Assembly (NCBI RefSeq): GCF_019734885.1
Contig: NZ_JAAXCM010000048.1
Coordinates: 25,320 to 89,319, forward strand
Direction of reading: 5' to 3'
DNA: 64,000 nt
Source of the DNA: Pseudocoprococcus catus
GTDB lineage: Bacteria > Bacillota > Clostridia > Lachnospirales > Lachnospiraceae
Under the pieces are notes generated by a model. The model saw nothing but the letters and a program-made list of their open reading frames with translations. It had not been told where the DNA came from and ran no database searches. Below are positions 8,054 through 17,630 of the stretch, piece after piece. The translations under genes were made by a program, and so were the position numbers. How positions within the stretch are numbered: position 1 is the first letter of the stretch; each line of letters begins with the position of its first letter.

Positions 8054-9550
8054 TTATAAATCATAAAGTTTGGTATATTTTTCTGTCAAATAATCCGTAT
8101 AAAATGTCGGATCAAAATCACCGCAGGCATTCTTCACGATTTCACCCGGAGTCAGCAGGCTTCCATACTGATGGACCTTCTCTTTCAGCCATGCAGATAC
8201 CCCTGTCAGTTTGCCCGCACGCACTTCCTCCCACACAGGGAAATCCTTTTCCATATTGCAAAGCATCTGCGCACCATAGGCACTGCCGAGGGCATAGGAT
8301 GGAAAATACCCGAAAGAACCGCCGGACCAATGGGAATCCTGCAGACATCCTCTCCTGTCATCCGGCACATCCACACCAAGATATTCTTTATAAAGACGAT
8401 TCCAAACCTCAGGAATATCCTTCACTTCAAGACTGCCGTCAATAAGCTGCTTCTCAATCTCGTAACGCACCATCACATGCAAAGAATAGGTAAGCTCATC
8501 AGCCTCTGTCCGGATCAATGATGGCTGTACTTTATTCACCGCACAGTACATCTGCTCTGCTGTCACATGCTTTAACTGTTCTGGGAAAAATTCCTGCATT
8601 TTCGGGAAAATCGCTTTCACAAAAGGCAGTGACCGTCCGATAATATTCTCATAGAATCTGGACTGACTCTCATGAACCCCCATGGATACGCCGCCGGTCA
8701 GACAGGTGTATTGCAGATCATCACGGATACCCAGCTCATATTTGGCATGACCACCCTCATGAATCACGGAATACATGGAATCCACCACATTATCCTCTTT
8801 GTAATTGGTTGTGATACGCACATCTTTATTATTAAATTCCAGTGTAAACGGATGCTCTGTCTCGCCGATGGTACAGTGACCTCTGTCCAGTTCCATCACT
8901 TCCATCAGATAGTCAGAAAACTTCCGCTGAACTTCCACTGGATAATGCAGATGCAGAAAACTGTCATCAATCTGCGTTTTCTCACCGATGGCATGAATAA
9001 GGGGTACCAGACGCTCCCGGACTGTCTCAAAGAATGTATCCAGAAAGGCCATATCCGCACCACGCTCATATTCATCCAGCAGTGCATCATACGGCTTTTT
9101 GCTGCTGTCATAATAACCCGCAAACTTTCGGTTATAGGCAACCAGTTTCTCCAGTACCGGAGCAAAAAGTGCAAAATCACTGGTCTCCTTTGCTCTGTGC
9201 CACACATCACTGGCCTCATTGGTCAGCATGGCGTAATCCATATATTCATCCGCCGGAATTCTGGACAAACGGTCATAGCTTCTCTTTAATTCTTCCACCT
9301 GTCTCTGCTCCACAAAAGACAGATTCTCCTTCTGATCCGCCAGAAATTCCAGTAATTCCCCTGTTTCCGGTGCTGTCATCAGCTTCTGGCTCTCTCCTGC
9401 CAGAATACCAAGGGCCACACCTCTGCCCTCCGATGTATCCTTCGGTGCCACTGTCACACTATCCAGATACAAAGACGATGATGCTGTCTGGTAAGCATAT
9501 AACTTCTTCTGAAGCAGACCAAGCTGCTCTAAAGCATTCTTTAACTCCAT
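8054..9550 (-). CDS. M32 family metallocarboxypeptidase
   Basis: Zinc carboxypeptidase of the Taq/Pfu type, releasing C-terminal amino acids from peptides in the cytoplasm. About 498 residues with the zinc motif HEGGH at 264-268, the family sequence DVRITT near 243 and HESQSR at 293-298. The start at 9550 (MELKNAL) has AGGAG seven bases upstream; the frame is open for 39 further codons, but those run through a hairpin element (9607-9811) and are not expected to be translated. Same strand as the MBL gene behind it, separated by that element. Confidence 0.93.
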   Translation of the reverse strand: MELKNALEQLGLLQKKLYAYQTASSSLYLDSVTVAPKDTSEGRGVALGILAGESQKLMTAPETGELLEFLADQKENLSFVEQRQVEELKRSYDRLSRIPADEYMDYAMLTNEASDVWHRAKETSDFALFAPVLEKLVAYNRKFAGYYDSSKKPYDALLDEYERGADMAFLDTFFETVRERLVPLIHAIGEKTQIDDSFLHLHYPVEVQRKFSDYLMEVMELDRGHCTIGETEHPFTLEFNNKDVRITTNYKEDNVVDSMYSVIHEGGHAKYELGIRDDLQYTCLTGGVSMGVHESQSRFYENIIGRSLPFVKAIFPKMQEFFPEQLKHVTAEQMYCAVNKVQPSLIRTEADELTYSLHVMVRYEIEKQLIDGSLEVKDIPEVWNRLYKEYLGVDVPDDRRGCLQDSHWSGGSFGYFPSYALGSAYGAQMLCNMEKDFPVWEEVRAGKLTGVSAWLKEKVHQYGSLLTPGEIVKNACGDFDPTFYTDYLTEKYTKLYDL

Positions 9551-9606
9551 TATTAACTCCTTTTTTAATATTTTTGAGTCATTCAGTTTCTTCGTTTCAA
9601 TCACGA

Positions 9607-9811
9607 AAACATCCAACTGCACAGCTTTTATATTATTACAAATCTTGTTTCTCGTGAACGCTTTCATAAGCAGGTGCTTCCGGCACGGCCAGTACTTAGG
9701 CAGTGTCTTTTACTGCCTTATGTACTGCTGCCAGTGACGGGCAGTGAAAACGGCCTGCTTTGAATCGTTCACGAGAAACAAATATTGTCTAAAATATGCA
9801 GTTGGATGTTT
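9607..9811 (-). repeat. Structured nested-palindrome element, copy A
   Basis: Three nested inverted repeats: outer 14-bp arms (9607-9620 / 9798-9811), middle 16-bp arms (9645-9660 / 9766-9781), inner 7-bp arms (9668-9674 / 9754-9760). They enclose a core of 87 bases (9671-9757) that, read on the minus strand, matches the cores at 42211-42296 and 63700-63787. The arms do not match those copies. Core stems: AGTAC/GTACT and AGGCAGT/ACTGCCT. It fills the gap between the MBL and carboxypeptidase genes. Confidence 0.8.
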
Positions 9812-9815
9812 ACAT

Positions 9816-10697
9816 TTATTTCGTAAACTTCGAGTGGCTCAGGAAATTCTCACTCTTGATGGTTTTCAGCATGGACTCCGCATTCAGATCAAAGGCTTTC
9901 TGCGGCCATCCGCCCTTCTTCTCCGGTCTCCAGAACACCGCTTCCATTGCTTTTAACTGCTCTTCCGGTGTCTCATTGTCTCTGATAATCTCCAGAATCC
10001 TGCTCTTCGCAGCAGTCAGACCATCCTCAAACCACTGCCACAATTCCGGTGTTGTCTCTCCCACTTCTCCGTAATGGGTCAGCCACAACTTCTTTGCCCC
10101 GCTGTTTCTGCAGCTGTCAATACTCTTCATCGCTTCCTCGCAACTGACAAGGAACTGCGGCATATAATCTTCCTCTGTATTGATGCTGCCGATGGTTTCG
10201 GAAGCCAGCAGATCATGACCGTCAATCAGATAGGACAGACAATCCTTTGTATGCCCTACTGTCTTGATTGACTGCACACAGACATCTCCCACATTAATCG
10301 TCTCGCCGCCGATCAGCATCTGATCCAGCTGAATCCCACGGGTAGAATAATCATCCGGCAGTACCGCATCATTTAACTGTGCTGCACTGGCTGACAGTTC
10401 ATGAATCAATCGTTTCGCTGATAGCTTTGAAAGGACGTGTCCTGCATAGGCTGCACCAAATACCATGGCATCCGGCCAATACTTCTTGATCACCGGCAGG
10501 GCTCCCACATGGTCATAATGGGAATGGGTCAGAAAAACTGCATCAATCGGTCTGTCCCCGATAATTTCTTTAATCTTCTCAACCGTTTTCTCACCGTACC
10601 ATGCCATGCCCGGATCAAACAGCGCCGTATTCTTCTCTCCCACTGCCAAATGGCAGGAACCCAATATCTCATCATTTAAATAGTAAAACTGACTCAT
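9816..10697 (-). CDS. MBL-fold metallo-hydrolase
   Basis: About 293 residues. The metal-binding signature THSHYDHVG is at 57-65, preceded by an N-terminal b-rich segment with DPGMAWYG; a further GHTKDCLSYL segment supplies the next histidine. Families with this motif hydrolyse thioesters, phosphodiesters or lactones; the substrate here is not evident. Start at 10697 (MSQFYYL) follows GGGGA; the frame opens earlier at 10733, inside the end of the toxin gene. Lies 28 bases after the AbiEii-like gene on the same strand, perhaps by chance. Confidence 0.85.
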   Translation of the reverse strand: MSQFYYLNDEILGSCHLAVGEKNTALFDPGMAWYGEKTVEKIKEIIGDRPIDAVFLTHSHYDHVGALPVIKKYWPDAMVFGAAYAGHVLSKLSAKRLIHELSASAAQLNDAVLPDDYSTRGIQLDQMLIGGETINVGDVCVQSIKTVGHTKDCLSYLIDGHDLLASETIGSINTEEDYMPQFLVSCEEAMKSIDSCRNSGAKKLWLTHYGEVGETTPELWQWFEDGLTAAKSRILEIIRDNETPEEQLKAMEAVFWRPEKKGGWPQKAFDLNAESMLKTIKSENFLSHSKFTK

Positions 10698-10725
10698 TTC
10701 TATTATCCCCTTTTTATTTTTTATC

Positions 10726-11661
10726 TCAATCATTGATTGTTGACTGAACGAATATCTTTTCTGCTAATTCTTTAAAACGATTTTTTGCCCTTTCATATGT
10801 CAATGAATCAGAAATCAACTTGAGAGTTGTTTCCTTGTAGTCATTTTTATAAAAATCTTCATCACATATTTTATGAATTAATTCCAAAACATTAACATCC
10901 AATGGAGCTGCCGGTGCAATGCTCGTTCCCATTCCGATTCGATGATTACGGACTTCTCCCACAAGTTTAAGAAAATTATCATCTATTGCAATGCACTCAG
11001 ATAATTTATATATATCATACAGGTGTCTTGAATTTCTATGTGTTTTTCCCTGCAAGTAATAATCACATACCGCAAATACTTTATCAATAAGTGTACGACT
11101 TATTGATTGCACTCTCATTGGAAATGGCTTCAAACCATAATCTACAACAAATTCTTTTTCCTCCTTTCCAAGTGCCGTAAATATGTAATTGTACAGTTCT
11201 TTTTCTTCTGTAGGGAATGCGTAAGACATTAACGATGTTTCCAACTTAACATATGGCGGAACAGCATTAATTATCCTATTTCCGACAACTGATTCATAAT
11301 AGAAATCATAGTGATTAAGGTTCTTATCGCTTTCTACATACTTAAAATTACGAATTTCTAATCTTAATTTATCCGCAATTGGTCTTAAAATATTATATTT
11401 TAATTTTTTACGTCTCGCTTCTCCCAAATGTTCTGTAAATGTAATATCTATATCTTCTGAGAAACGATCAATTACATGAAATGCTTTTGAAAGAGATGTC
11501 CCGCCTTTAAAAACAACTGGGTACTCGATACGAGACAACATTTTCAGTATCATCGTAACATAATAATCTTTTTCAACGATATCCTCACTAACATTCAATT
11601 TTTGAGAAGTTAACAAAATTGCATCTCTGAATAATTCTCGATTTTCTTTATGCAAGTACAT
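10726..11661 (-). CDS. AbiEii/AbiGii-type nucleotidyltransferase toxin
   Basis: Toxin of a type IV toxin-antitoxin pair. The polymerase-beta-like nucleotidyltransferase core shows GGTSLSKA (53-60) followed by FSEDID (67-72), the acidic metal-binding pair of the DUF1814/AbiEii family. Length about 311. Family members act on tRNA 3' ends or related nucleotide targets, stopping growth or aborting phage infection. The ATG at 11661 overlaps the end of the antitoxin gene by 14 bases, implying coupling. The pair is clearly AT-richer than its neighbours, a mark of acquisition. Confidence 0.88.
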   Translation of the reverse strand: MYLHKENRELFRDAILLTSQKLNVSEDIVEKDYYVTMILKMLSRIEYPVVFKGGTSLSKAFHVIDRFSEDIDITFTEHLGEARRKKLKYNILRPIADKLRLEIRNFKYVESDKNLNHYDFYYESVVGNRIINAVPPYVKLETSLMSYAFPTEEKELYNYIFTALGKEEKEFVVDYGLKPFPMRVQSISRTLIDKVFAVCDYYLQGKTHRNSRHLYDIYKLSECIAIDDNFLKLVGEVRNHRIGMGTSIAPAAPLDVNVLELIHKICDEDFYKNDYKETTLKLISDSLTYERAKNRFKELAEKIFVQSTIND

Positions 11662-12271
11662 GATCCAATTCCAATTCATAATAAAATTTAAATGTTGACA
11701 ATGGGTACTTTCTAATATAACAATCTACATCTTTTCTTTTTATTCCATGAATCGATATATACTCAGCAAACTTTTCTTTAGCATCTGCATATGAATAATC
11801 CAGGTATTCATCCAGGTTTTTCAACAGTTCCAACATCTGCAGTACATATACATTTTCCTTTGTAATCGGTACTACTGGCTTTCTCACATAGAATCGCCTG
11901 TTTCCTATCTTGACCTCACGGTTTGAAGAATGCGTATTATTACTTACTATTTCAACGACTCTTGGAACCTGAGTAGTTATTCCTATCTGGTTAGCAAAAG
12001 AATTACCGCCGTAAAATCCGTCAATATTATTACCCTTAGATATGAACCGATATCTGGCCACCATATCCGCATTTGGTCCGACTGTAGATTTAAGCATAGT
12101 CATCTTAGGAATATAATACACGCCCGTATCATATTTCATCAGCAGTCCTTTTGCACAAAGTACTCTTAATTGCTGATTCAAAGCAGATTTTGTTATATCC
12201 TCTCTTTCCAAATCCGAAAAGAAAATAGGCTCTGCTTCTTTATAATGACTTTTGATATATTCATACAGCAT
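11648..12271 (-). CDS. AbiEi-type antitoxin and autorepressor
   Basis: 207 residues with an N-terminal winged-helix region (roughly 1-60: SDLEREDITKSALNQQLRVLCAKGLL) as in AbiEi antitoxins, which repress their own promoter and neutralise the toxin without direct contact. C-terminal part contains VRKPVVPITKENV. ATG at 12271 has AGGAGG eight bases upstream, and a consensus promoter lies at 12330. Downstream toxin overlaps it. Confidence 0.82.
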   Translation of the reverse strand: MLYEYIKSHYKEAEPIFFSDLEREDITKSALNQQLRVLCAKGLLMKYDTGVYYIPKMTMLKSTVGPNADMVARYRFISKGNNIDGFYGGNSFANQIGITTQVPRVVEIVSNNTHSSNREVKIGNRRFYVRKPVVPITKENVYVLQMLELLKNLDEYLDYSYADAKEKFAEYISIHGIKRKDVDCYIRKYPLSTFKFYYELELDHVLA

Positions 12272-12329
12272 TCTTCTTCCTCCTATTTCTTAATGCTTTA
12301 GATTTTTATTTTCTATTTTATTTAGTTTT

Positions 12330-12358
12330 ATTATATTCCTTACCACATATGATGTCAA
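12330..12358 (-). promoter_or_regulatory. Consensus promoter of the AbiE-type operon
   Basis: Minus strand TTGACA-17-TATAAT, a perfect sigma-70 match about 60 bases before the antitoxin start, as expected for an autorepressed unit. Confidence 0.8.
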
Positions 12359-12420
12359 TTATATTCTTTCCATTAACATTATTTTGATTCTTTATTGAAT
12401 CATTATACTCCTCAGCTATT

Positions 12421-12456
12421 GTATATAAAATGAGAAGCCTCATTTTATAAGGCTTC
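12421..12456 (-). terminator. Terminator downstream of the Nudix gene
   Basis: Stem GAAGCCT / AGGCTTC directly after the stop codon at 12463, followed on the minus strand by TCATTTTATA. Confidence 0.6.
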
Positions 12457-12462
12457 CCAACA

Positions 12463-13104
12463 TCATTTTTCTTGCATTTCTACAAATCCTAGCGGATCGC
12501 CCTCTGACTTCAGGAAATGCAGCAACATATACGCACACATCATGGCGACATTCTCTTCTTTTAAAATGCGACAAACTTCTTTTTTATCTGCCAGCACAAC
12601 CTGAATGTCCTCTGAGCTTTCTTCAAACCGGTTATCCGGCACGCCGGAAGCATAGCCATAGACCATTCCGCAGGCTTCATCCGTCATACCGACTGTTGTA
12701 AATCTCGGCTTTGTATACATATCATCCGCCGGAATCACCTGCAAATGAAGTCCTGTTTCCTCATGAAATTCTCTCACGGCCGCATCCGTCATCGCCTCCC
12801 CGGGCTCCACAAGTCCCGCCGGAAATTCATATACATAATCTCCCAGTGGATAACGATACTGTTTCACCAGCACCACCTGGTCTTTTTGTTCACCATACAC
12901 ACTGTAAATACTCACACCATCCGGGTCATTTCTGTGAGTCACCGCTTTCAAATCATCCGCTGACTTCGCACGGGAAGCCACATAATACTCCGATGCTTCG
13001 CCATTGCGGTGGCGTACATCCATACAAAACAAATTCAGAAAACGATGCTGCGTTTCCTGAAAAATTTTTGTTATTCTTTTTTGATTATTTTTTTCTATTT
13101 TCAT
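12463..13104 (-). CDS. Nudix hydrolase, ADP-ribose pyrophosphatase type
   Basis: 213 residues. The Nudix box GLVEPGE...REFHEETGL is complete at about 97-119, with both glutamates of EE present. The preceding KQYRYPLGDYVYEFPAG is typical of ADP-sugar pyrophosphatases, which cleave ADP-ribose to AMP and ribose phosphate. Single gene with its own terminator; AAAGG lies nine bases before the ATG. Confidence 0.85.
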   Translation of the reverse strand: MKIEKNNQKRITKIFQETQHRFLNLFCMDVRHRNGEASEYYVASRAKSADDLKAVTHRNDPDGVSIYSVYGEQKDQVVLVKQYRYPLGDYVYEFPAGLVEPGEAMTDAAVREFHEETGLHLQVIPADDMYTKPRFTTVGMTDEACGMVYGYASGVPDNRFEESSEDIQVVLADKKEVCRILKEENVAMMCAYMLLHFLKSEGDPLGFVEMQEK

Positions 13105-13241
13105 AAATACTCAGCCTTTATAACCACCAGTCATTTTACCTGTTTGCTGCTTGCAAGATGCCATCATCAATATTTTTAACTCTATATTTTCAATTCATCT
13201 ATAAATTATATGATACCATACATGTGCGTTTTTAACAATTT

Positions 13242-13304
13242 AAATAAACCATTCATTTCAGACAAACAAATTTCTCTCTGTATGCTGAAATGAATGGTTT
13301 ATTT
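13242..13304. terminator. Perfect 20-bp hairpin after the ABC exporter operon
   Basis: Arms 13242-13261 and 13285-13304 are perfect complements around a 23-base loop, starting five bases beyond the stop of the exporter gene. On the minus strand the arm ends TTTATTT, so it can act as the operon's terminator. Confidence 0.6.
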
Positions 13305-13308
13305 TAGT

Positions 13309-15207
13309 TTATTCTAATTCAAACGCTCCCGTATACAACTGATAATATTTACCTTTCTCGGCGATCAGTTTTTCGTGGTTGCCTCGCTCGATGATACGAC
13401 CATGTTCAAGTACCATGATCACATCGGAGTTCTTGACTGTTGACAGACGATGGGCGATGACGAAAACGGTACGGCCGTGCATCAGGGCATCCATACCCTT
13501 CTGAACGATGGCTTCTGTTCTTGTATCAATGGAGGATGTTGCCTCATCCAGAATCATAACCGGCGGATCCGCAACGGCTGCTCTCGCAATAGAGATCAGC
13601 TGACGCTGGCCCTGGGAAAGTCCACTTCCGTCGCCTTCAAGGACTGTCTGATAGCCATCCGGCAGCATTCGGATAAAGCCGTCTGCGTTGGCCAGCTTTG
13701 CCGCCGCAATACATTCTTCATCTGTGGCATCCAGCTTGCCGTATCGGATATTGTCCATGACTGTACCTGTAAACAGGTTGACATCCTGAAGCACCACACC
13801 CATGGAACGGCGCAGATCGTCTTTCTTGATCTTGGTAATGTTGATGCCGTCGTAGCGGATTTTGCCGTCCGCAATATCATAGAAACGGTTGATCAGGTTC
13901 GTGATAGTTGTCTTGCCGGCACCTGTTGCACCGACGAAAGCCACCTTCTGACCCGGTTCTGCATAGAGGTTAATATCATGAAGCACCAGCTTATTTTCTT
14001 CATAACCAAAGTCCACATGTTCCATGACGACATCACCTTTTAATTCCTCATACGTCAATGTACCGTCGCTGTGGGGATGCTTCCAAGCCCAGAGACCTGT
14101 TCGTTCTTTGCATTCTATAAGCTCACCATTTTCACGCTTCGCATTGACAAGGGTTACATAACCATGGTCTTCTTCTGATTCTTCATCCAGCAATTCAAAA
14201 ATACGTGTTGCACCGGCCAGGGCCATGATTACCGCGTTTAACTGCTGGGAAACCTGTGCGATTGGATTAATAAAACTCTTTGACATGGTCAGGAAGGACG
14301 CAATTGTACCAAGTGTCATCACGCCGGCACCTGTCAGACTGATATTTGTCACACCGGCAATGGCAAGACTGCCGCCGACAAGCGCCAGCAATACATAAAG
14401 AATATTGCCCATATTGCCCATAATCGGCATCAGAATATTGGCATAAGTATTGGCCGTTGTCATGCTGTCACAAAGCTCCTGATTTTTCTTATCAAAAACG
14501 GCCTTGGCTTCTTCTTCATGACAGAATACCTTGACCACCTTCTGGCCGTTGATTATTTCCTCGATATAGCCATTGACATCACCGATATTCTGCTGCTGTT
14601 TAATAAAGTAGACACTGCTCTTTCCGGCAATGGATTTGACCACTTTTAAAATCAGGAAAAGGAACACAATGATAAATAATGTCATCCACAAGCTCAGATA
14701 CAGCATGGAAATAAACACGGCAACAATTGTGACACAGGAAGACAACAGCTGCGGCAAGCTCTGAGAAAGCATCTGACGCAGGGCATCTGTATCGTTCGTA
14801 TAATGACTCATCACATCACCATGTGTATGCGTATCAAAATACTTGATTGGCAGTGTCTGCATATGTGCAAACATATCATCTCGGATCTTCTTTAAAATAC
14901 CCTGGGAAATGACAGCCATGGTTCTGTTATAGATAAAGCTGGCCAGAATACCGATCACATAAATGCATGCCATCTGTATAATGGCTCGGAATAACGCATC
15001 AAATACAGGATTGGCTTCAAGAAGAAGCGGGGAAATGTAATCATCTATCAATCTCTGAATAAACAGGGAAGACATGACATTGGCGATTGCACTGAGCAAA
15101 ATGCAGATAACAACCAAAATGACACGCGTTTTATAAACACTCAGATAGCCCAGAAGCCGCTTTAATGTATTCGGGTTCACCTGTGGTCTTGACGGTTTCT
15201 TATTCAT
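13309..15207 (-). CDS. ABC exporter half-transporter, second subunit
   Basis: About 632 residues: six membrane helices in the first half (type IV/B exporter fold), then a nucleotide-binding domain with GATGAGKTT, the signature SGLSQGQRQ and MILDEATSSID. An insert of some 40 residues between the two, rich in charged residues (NAKRENGELIECKERTG), is longer than usual. With the gene at 15200 it forms a heterodimeric multidrug or lipid exporter. Start at 15207 follows AAAGGAGG; the stop of the upstream gene overlaps by eight bases. A MarR regulator heads the operon. Confidence 0.9.
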   Translation of the reverse strand: MNKKPSRPQVNPNTLKRLLGYLSVYKTRVILVVICILLSAIANVMSSLFIQRLIDDYISPLLLEANPVFDALFRAIIQMACIYVIGILASFIYNRTMAVISQGILKKIRDDMFAHMQTLPIKYFDTHTHGDVMSHYTNDTDALRQMLSQSLPQLLSSCVTIVAVFISMLYLSLWMTLFIIVFLFLILKVVKSIAGKSSVYFIKQQQNIGDVNGYIEEIINGQKVVKVFCHEEEAKAVFDKKNQELCDSMTTANTYANILMPIMGNMGNILYVLLALVGGSLAIAGVTNISLTGAGVMTLGTIASFLTMSKSFINPIAQVSQQLNAVIMALAGATRIFELLDEESEEDHGYVTLVNAKRENGELIECKERTGLWAWKHPHSDGTLTYEELKGDVVMEHVDFGYEENKLVLHDINLYAEPGQKVAFVGATGAGKTTITNLINRFYDIADGKIRYDGINITKIKKDDLRRSMGVVLQDVNLFTGTVMDNIRYGKLDATDEECIAAAKLANADGFIRMLPDGYQTVLEGDGSGLSQGQRQLISIARAAVADPPVMILDEATSSIDTRTEAIVQKGMDALMHGRTVFVIAHRLSTVKNSDVIMVLEHGRIIERGNHEKLIAEKGKYYQLYTGAFELE

Positions 15208-16951
15208 TGTCATCTCCTCCTTTCTTCTGTGATTCATATACTTCGCGATAAATATCAGAGGACTGCATCAATTCTTCGTGACGGCCGATGGCTTTGATCT
15301 CGCCCTCATCCAGAACAATGATCTGATCTGCTTCTTCAACAGATGATACACGCTGCGCAATAATAATCTTTGTTGTGTCTGGAATTTCTTCCGCAAATGC
15401 TTTACGAATCGCTGCATCCGTTTTCGTATCAACTGCACTTGTAGAGTCATCAAGAATCAGGATCTTCGGCTTCTTCAAAAGTGCTCTTGCAATACAAAGT
15501 CGCTGTTTCTGACCACCGGATACATTCGTACCACCCTGTTCAATATACGTATCATAGCCATCCGGAAAAGTCTGCACAAATTCATCTGCACAGGCCAGAC
15601 GGCAGACACGCTGGATTTCCTCATCTGTGGCATTTTCATCACCCCAACGAAGATTTTCCTTGATCGTACCCGAGAAAAGGACATTCTTCTGCAGAACCAT
15701 GGCCACTTCATTACGAAGACTTTCGATATCATAATCACGAACATCCACATCACCCACAAGGACGCGGCCCTCTGTGACATCATAAAGTCTCGGAATCAGC
15801 TGAACAAGACTGGATTTTGATGATCCCGTACCACCGATCACACCAATCGTCTGACCGGAGCGTATATTCAGATTCACATGATTAAGTACCGGCTTATCTG
15901 CCTTTCTGTTATAGGAAAAAACAACATCTTCAAACTGAATATCACCGTTCTTTACTTCATGAACCGGATTCTCCGGATTCTTCAATGTGCTTTCCTCAGA
16001 AAGCACTTCGCAGACACGCTCTGCGGATGAACGAGCCATAATGATCATAACAAAGACCATAGACAGCATCATCAAACTCATCAGAATCTGCATTGTGTAA
16101 GTAAAAAGGCTCATGAATTCACCGGTAGAAAGTCCAAGTGCTTCATCACCGCCGCAGGCCACAATCGCTCTGGCACCCAGCCAGCAGATCAACAGCATAC
16201 AGGTATAAACAGCCAGCTGCATCAACGGCATATTAAAGGCCAGAATCTGTTCTGCTTTGACAAAATTCTTGTAAATATTATCGGAAACCTGATCAAACTT
16301 TCCAACCTCATGATCTTCACGGGTAAAGGATTTCACAACACGAATACCATACAGATTCTCCTGAACAATCGCATTCAGTCGGTCATAGGTCTTAAACACC
16401 CTCTCAAAAATCGGATGCACTTTCATGATAATCCCATAAAGGCCAATACCAAGAATCGGCACAGTGATCACATAAATTAATGACAGCTGTGCATCAATTT
16501 TGAAAGCCGCAAACAGCGCACAGACAAGCATGATCGGGCTTCTGACTGCAATTCGGATAATCATCTGGAAGGCCATCTGAATATTGGTAATATCTGTCGT
16601 CATACGTGTGACAAGACCGGCAGTCGAAAACTTATCAATATTGGCAAAGGAAAACTCCTGTACCTTATAATAGATATCCTGACGCAGGTTCTTTGCAAAA
16701 CCGGACGAAGCCTGTGCTGCAAATTTTCCTGAAATGGCACCGCAGAACAATGAAATCATCGCCACTGCAAGCAAAATCAATCCATACTTCCATATAACGC
16801 CCATATCTCCCTGATCGATACCTTCATCGATCAGTTTTGCCATGATCAGTGGAATCATAATCTCAAAAAAGACTTCCAACGCCACTGTCACAGGAGACAT
16901 GATCGTCTGTTTCTTGTATTGCCGGATACTTCCGGCCAGCGTTTTAATCAT
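15200..16951 (-). CDS. ABC exporter half-transporter, first subunit
   Basis: 583 residues: membrane domain followed by a nucleotide-binding domain with GGTGSSKSS as Walker A (serine replaces the usual glycine-alanine), signature VSGGQKQR and ILILDDSTSAVD. The Walker B aspartate is followed by D, not the catalytic E, so this is the degenerate-site subunit, as in BmrCD or TM287/288 heterodimers; the partner at 13309 has the intact DE. That division of labour is read directly from the motifs. MarR-type gene lies 56 bases upstream. Confidence 0.92.
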   Translation of the reverse strand: MIKTLAGSIRQYKKQTIMSPVTVALEVFFEIMIPLIMAKLIDEGIDQGDMGVIWKYGLILLAVAMISLFCGAISGKFAAQASSGFAKNLRQDIYYKVQEFSFANIDKFSTAGLVTRMTTDITNIQMAFQMIIRIAVRSPIMLVCALFAAFKIDAQLSLIYVITVPILGIGLYGIIMKVHPIFERVFKTYDRLNAIVQENLYGIRVVKSFTREDHEVGKFDQVSDNIYKNFVKAEQILAFNMPLMQLAVYTCMLLICWLGARAIVACGGDEALGLSTGEFMSLFTYTMQILMSLMMLSMVFVMIIMARSSAERVCEVLSEESTLKNPENPVHEVKNGDIQFEDVVFSYNRKADKPVLNHVNLNIRSGQTIGVIGGTGSSKSSLVQLIPRLYDVTEGRVLVGDVDVRDYDIESLRNEVAMVLQKNVLFSGTIKENLRWGDENATDEEIQRVCRLACADEFVQTFPDGYDTYIEQGGTNVSGGQKQRLCIARALLKKPKILILDDSTSAVDTKTDAAIRKAFAEEIPDTTKIIIAQRVSSVEEADQIIVLDEGEIKAIGRHEELMQSSDIYREVYESQKKGGDDNE

Positions 16952-17006
16952 ACAAATAATCCTCCTATCTCTATCTAGCTAGCCGCATCTGTCAAATAAG
17001 GACGGC

Positions 17007-17462
17007 TTATTCTTCTAACATGTTATCTGCAACTCTCTTTAATAAATGCATAAGTGTATGAAACTCTTCATCCGACAGCCCGTTCCTGATCCTGTTTTCA
17101 AGCTCTATTCTCTCCACCGCTGCATTGGCGTTGATCTCTCGTCCTTCCTCAGTCAGAACAAGCCGCTTCAATCTGGCATCACTGGAAACACTTTCCCTTC
17201 GGAGCAGTCCTTTGCTCTCCATGCCCTTTAACACTTTTGAAACCGTTGACCTGGTCACACAAAATTTTTCTTCTATATCTTTCTGATAAATCTCTTCATT
17301 CTCATGGTCTGCCAGGTATCCGAGAATCCAGCCATTGGATCCTGTAATCTTATGAACCTTACTCATATAGATATTACTATCGGCCTTTCTGCGGATCATC
17401 GTCGCTGTACGAAGAATCAACAGACCTAACTCTTCCCTGCAGGGCAGGTCCTTTCTGCACAT
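17007..17462 (-). CDS. MarR family transcriptional regulator
   Basis: About 151 residues with a winged helix (VTRSTVSKVLKGMESKGLLRRES near 85-107) and the following wing SSDARLKRLVLTEEG. First gene of the exporter operon, so presumably a ligand-responsive repressor of it. The start is 17462: AAAGGAG stands eight bases upstream, and the promoter at 17549-17577 places transcription start after the apparent earlier ATG at 17549, which overlaps the -10 box and cannot be translated from this promoter. Confidence 0.9.
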   Translation of the reverse strand: MCRKDLPCREELGLLILRTATMIRRKADSNIYMSKVHKITGSNGWILGYLADHENEEIYQKDIEEKFCVTRSTVSKVLKGMESKGLLRRESVSSDARLKRLVLTEEGREINANAAVERIELENRIRNGLSDEEFHTLMHLLKRVADNMLEE

Positions 17463-17548
17463 TACATAGCTCCTTTCTGAATATCTTTGTTCTGTATGCA
17501 TTTTGTTTTCAAAAAACTGTTGCATATCAAACTGTTTTACGTTCAACA

Positions 17549-17577
17549 TTATACAGCGATTGTTTTTTTATGTCAAT
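17549..17577 (-). promoter_or_regulatory. Consensus promoter of the MarR-ABC exporter operon
   Basis: Minus strand TTGACA-17-TATAAT. Between it and the start codon are arms TATGCA and TGCATA 20 bases apart, a possible site for the regulator. Confidence 0.85.
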
Positions 17578-17590
17578 ACCCCTGTGAAAT

Positions 17591-17626
17591 GAATGCAAAA
17601 AAAAGGAAGAGATGTCTCCCTTCCTT
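17591..17626 (-). terminator. Terminator of the T-box-controlled transporter operon
   Basis: Stem AAGGAAG / CTTCCTT followed on the minus strand by a run of eight T, starting five bases after the last stop codon. Confidence 0.75.
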
Positions 17627-17630
17627 ATCT

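Noticed and set aside
9551..9667. N-terminal extension of the M32 carboxypeptidase to 9667
   Set aside because: No ribosome site; the codons run through structured element A, whereas 9550 has AGGAG at proper spacing and fits the family N-terminus.
9607..9811. Structured elements A-C as HEARO/omega RNA or integron attC sites
   Set aside because: No IscB/TnpB or cassette genes adjoin them, and neither class has fully private perfect arms around an 87-base covarying core.
17463..17549. Earlier ATG of the MarR gene at 17549
   Set aside because: It overlaps the -10 box of the consensus promoter, so it would not be in the transcript.
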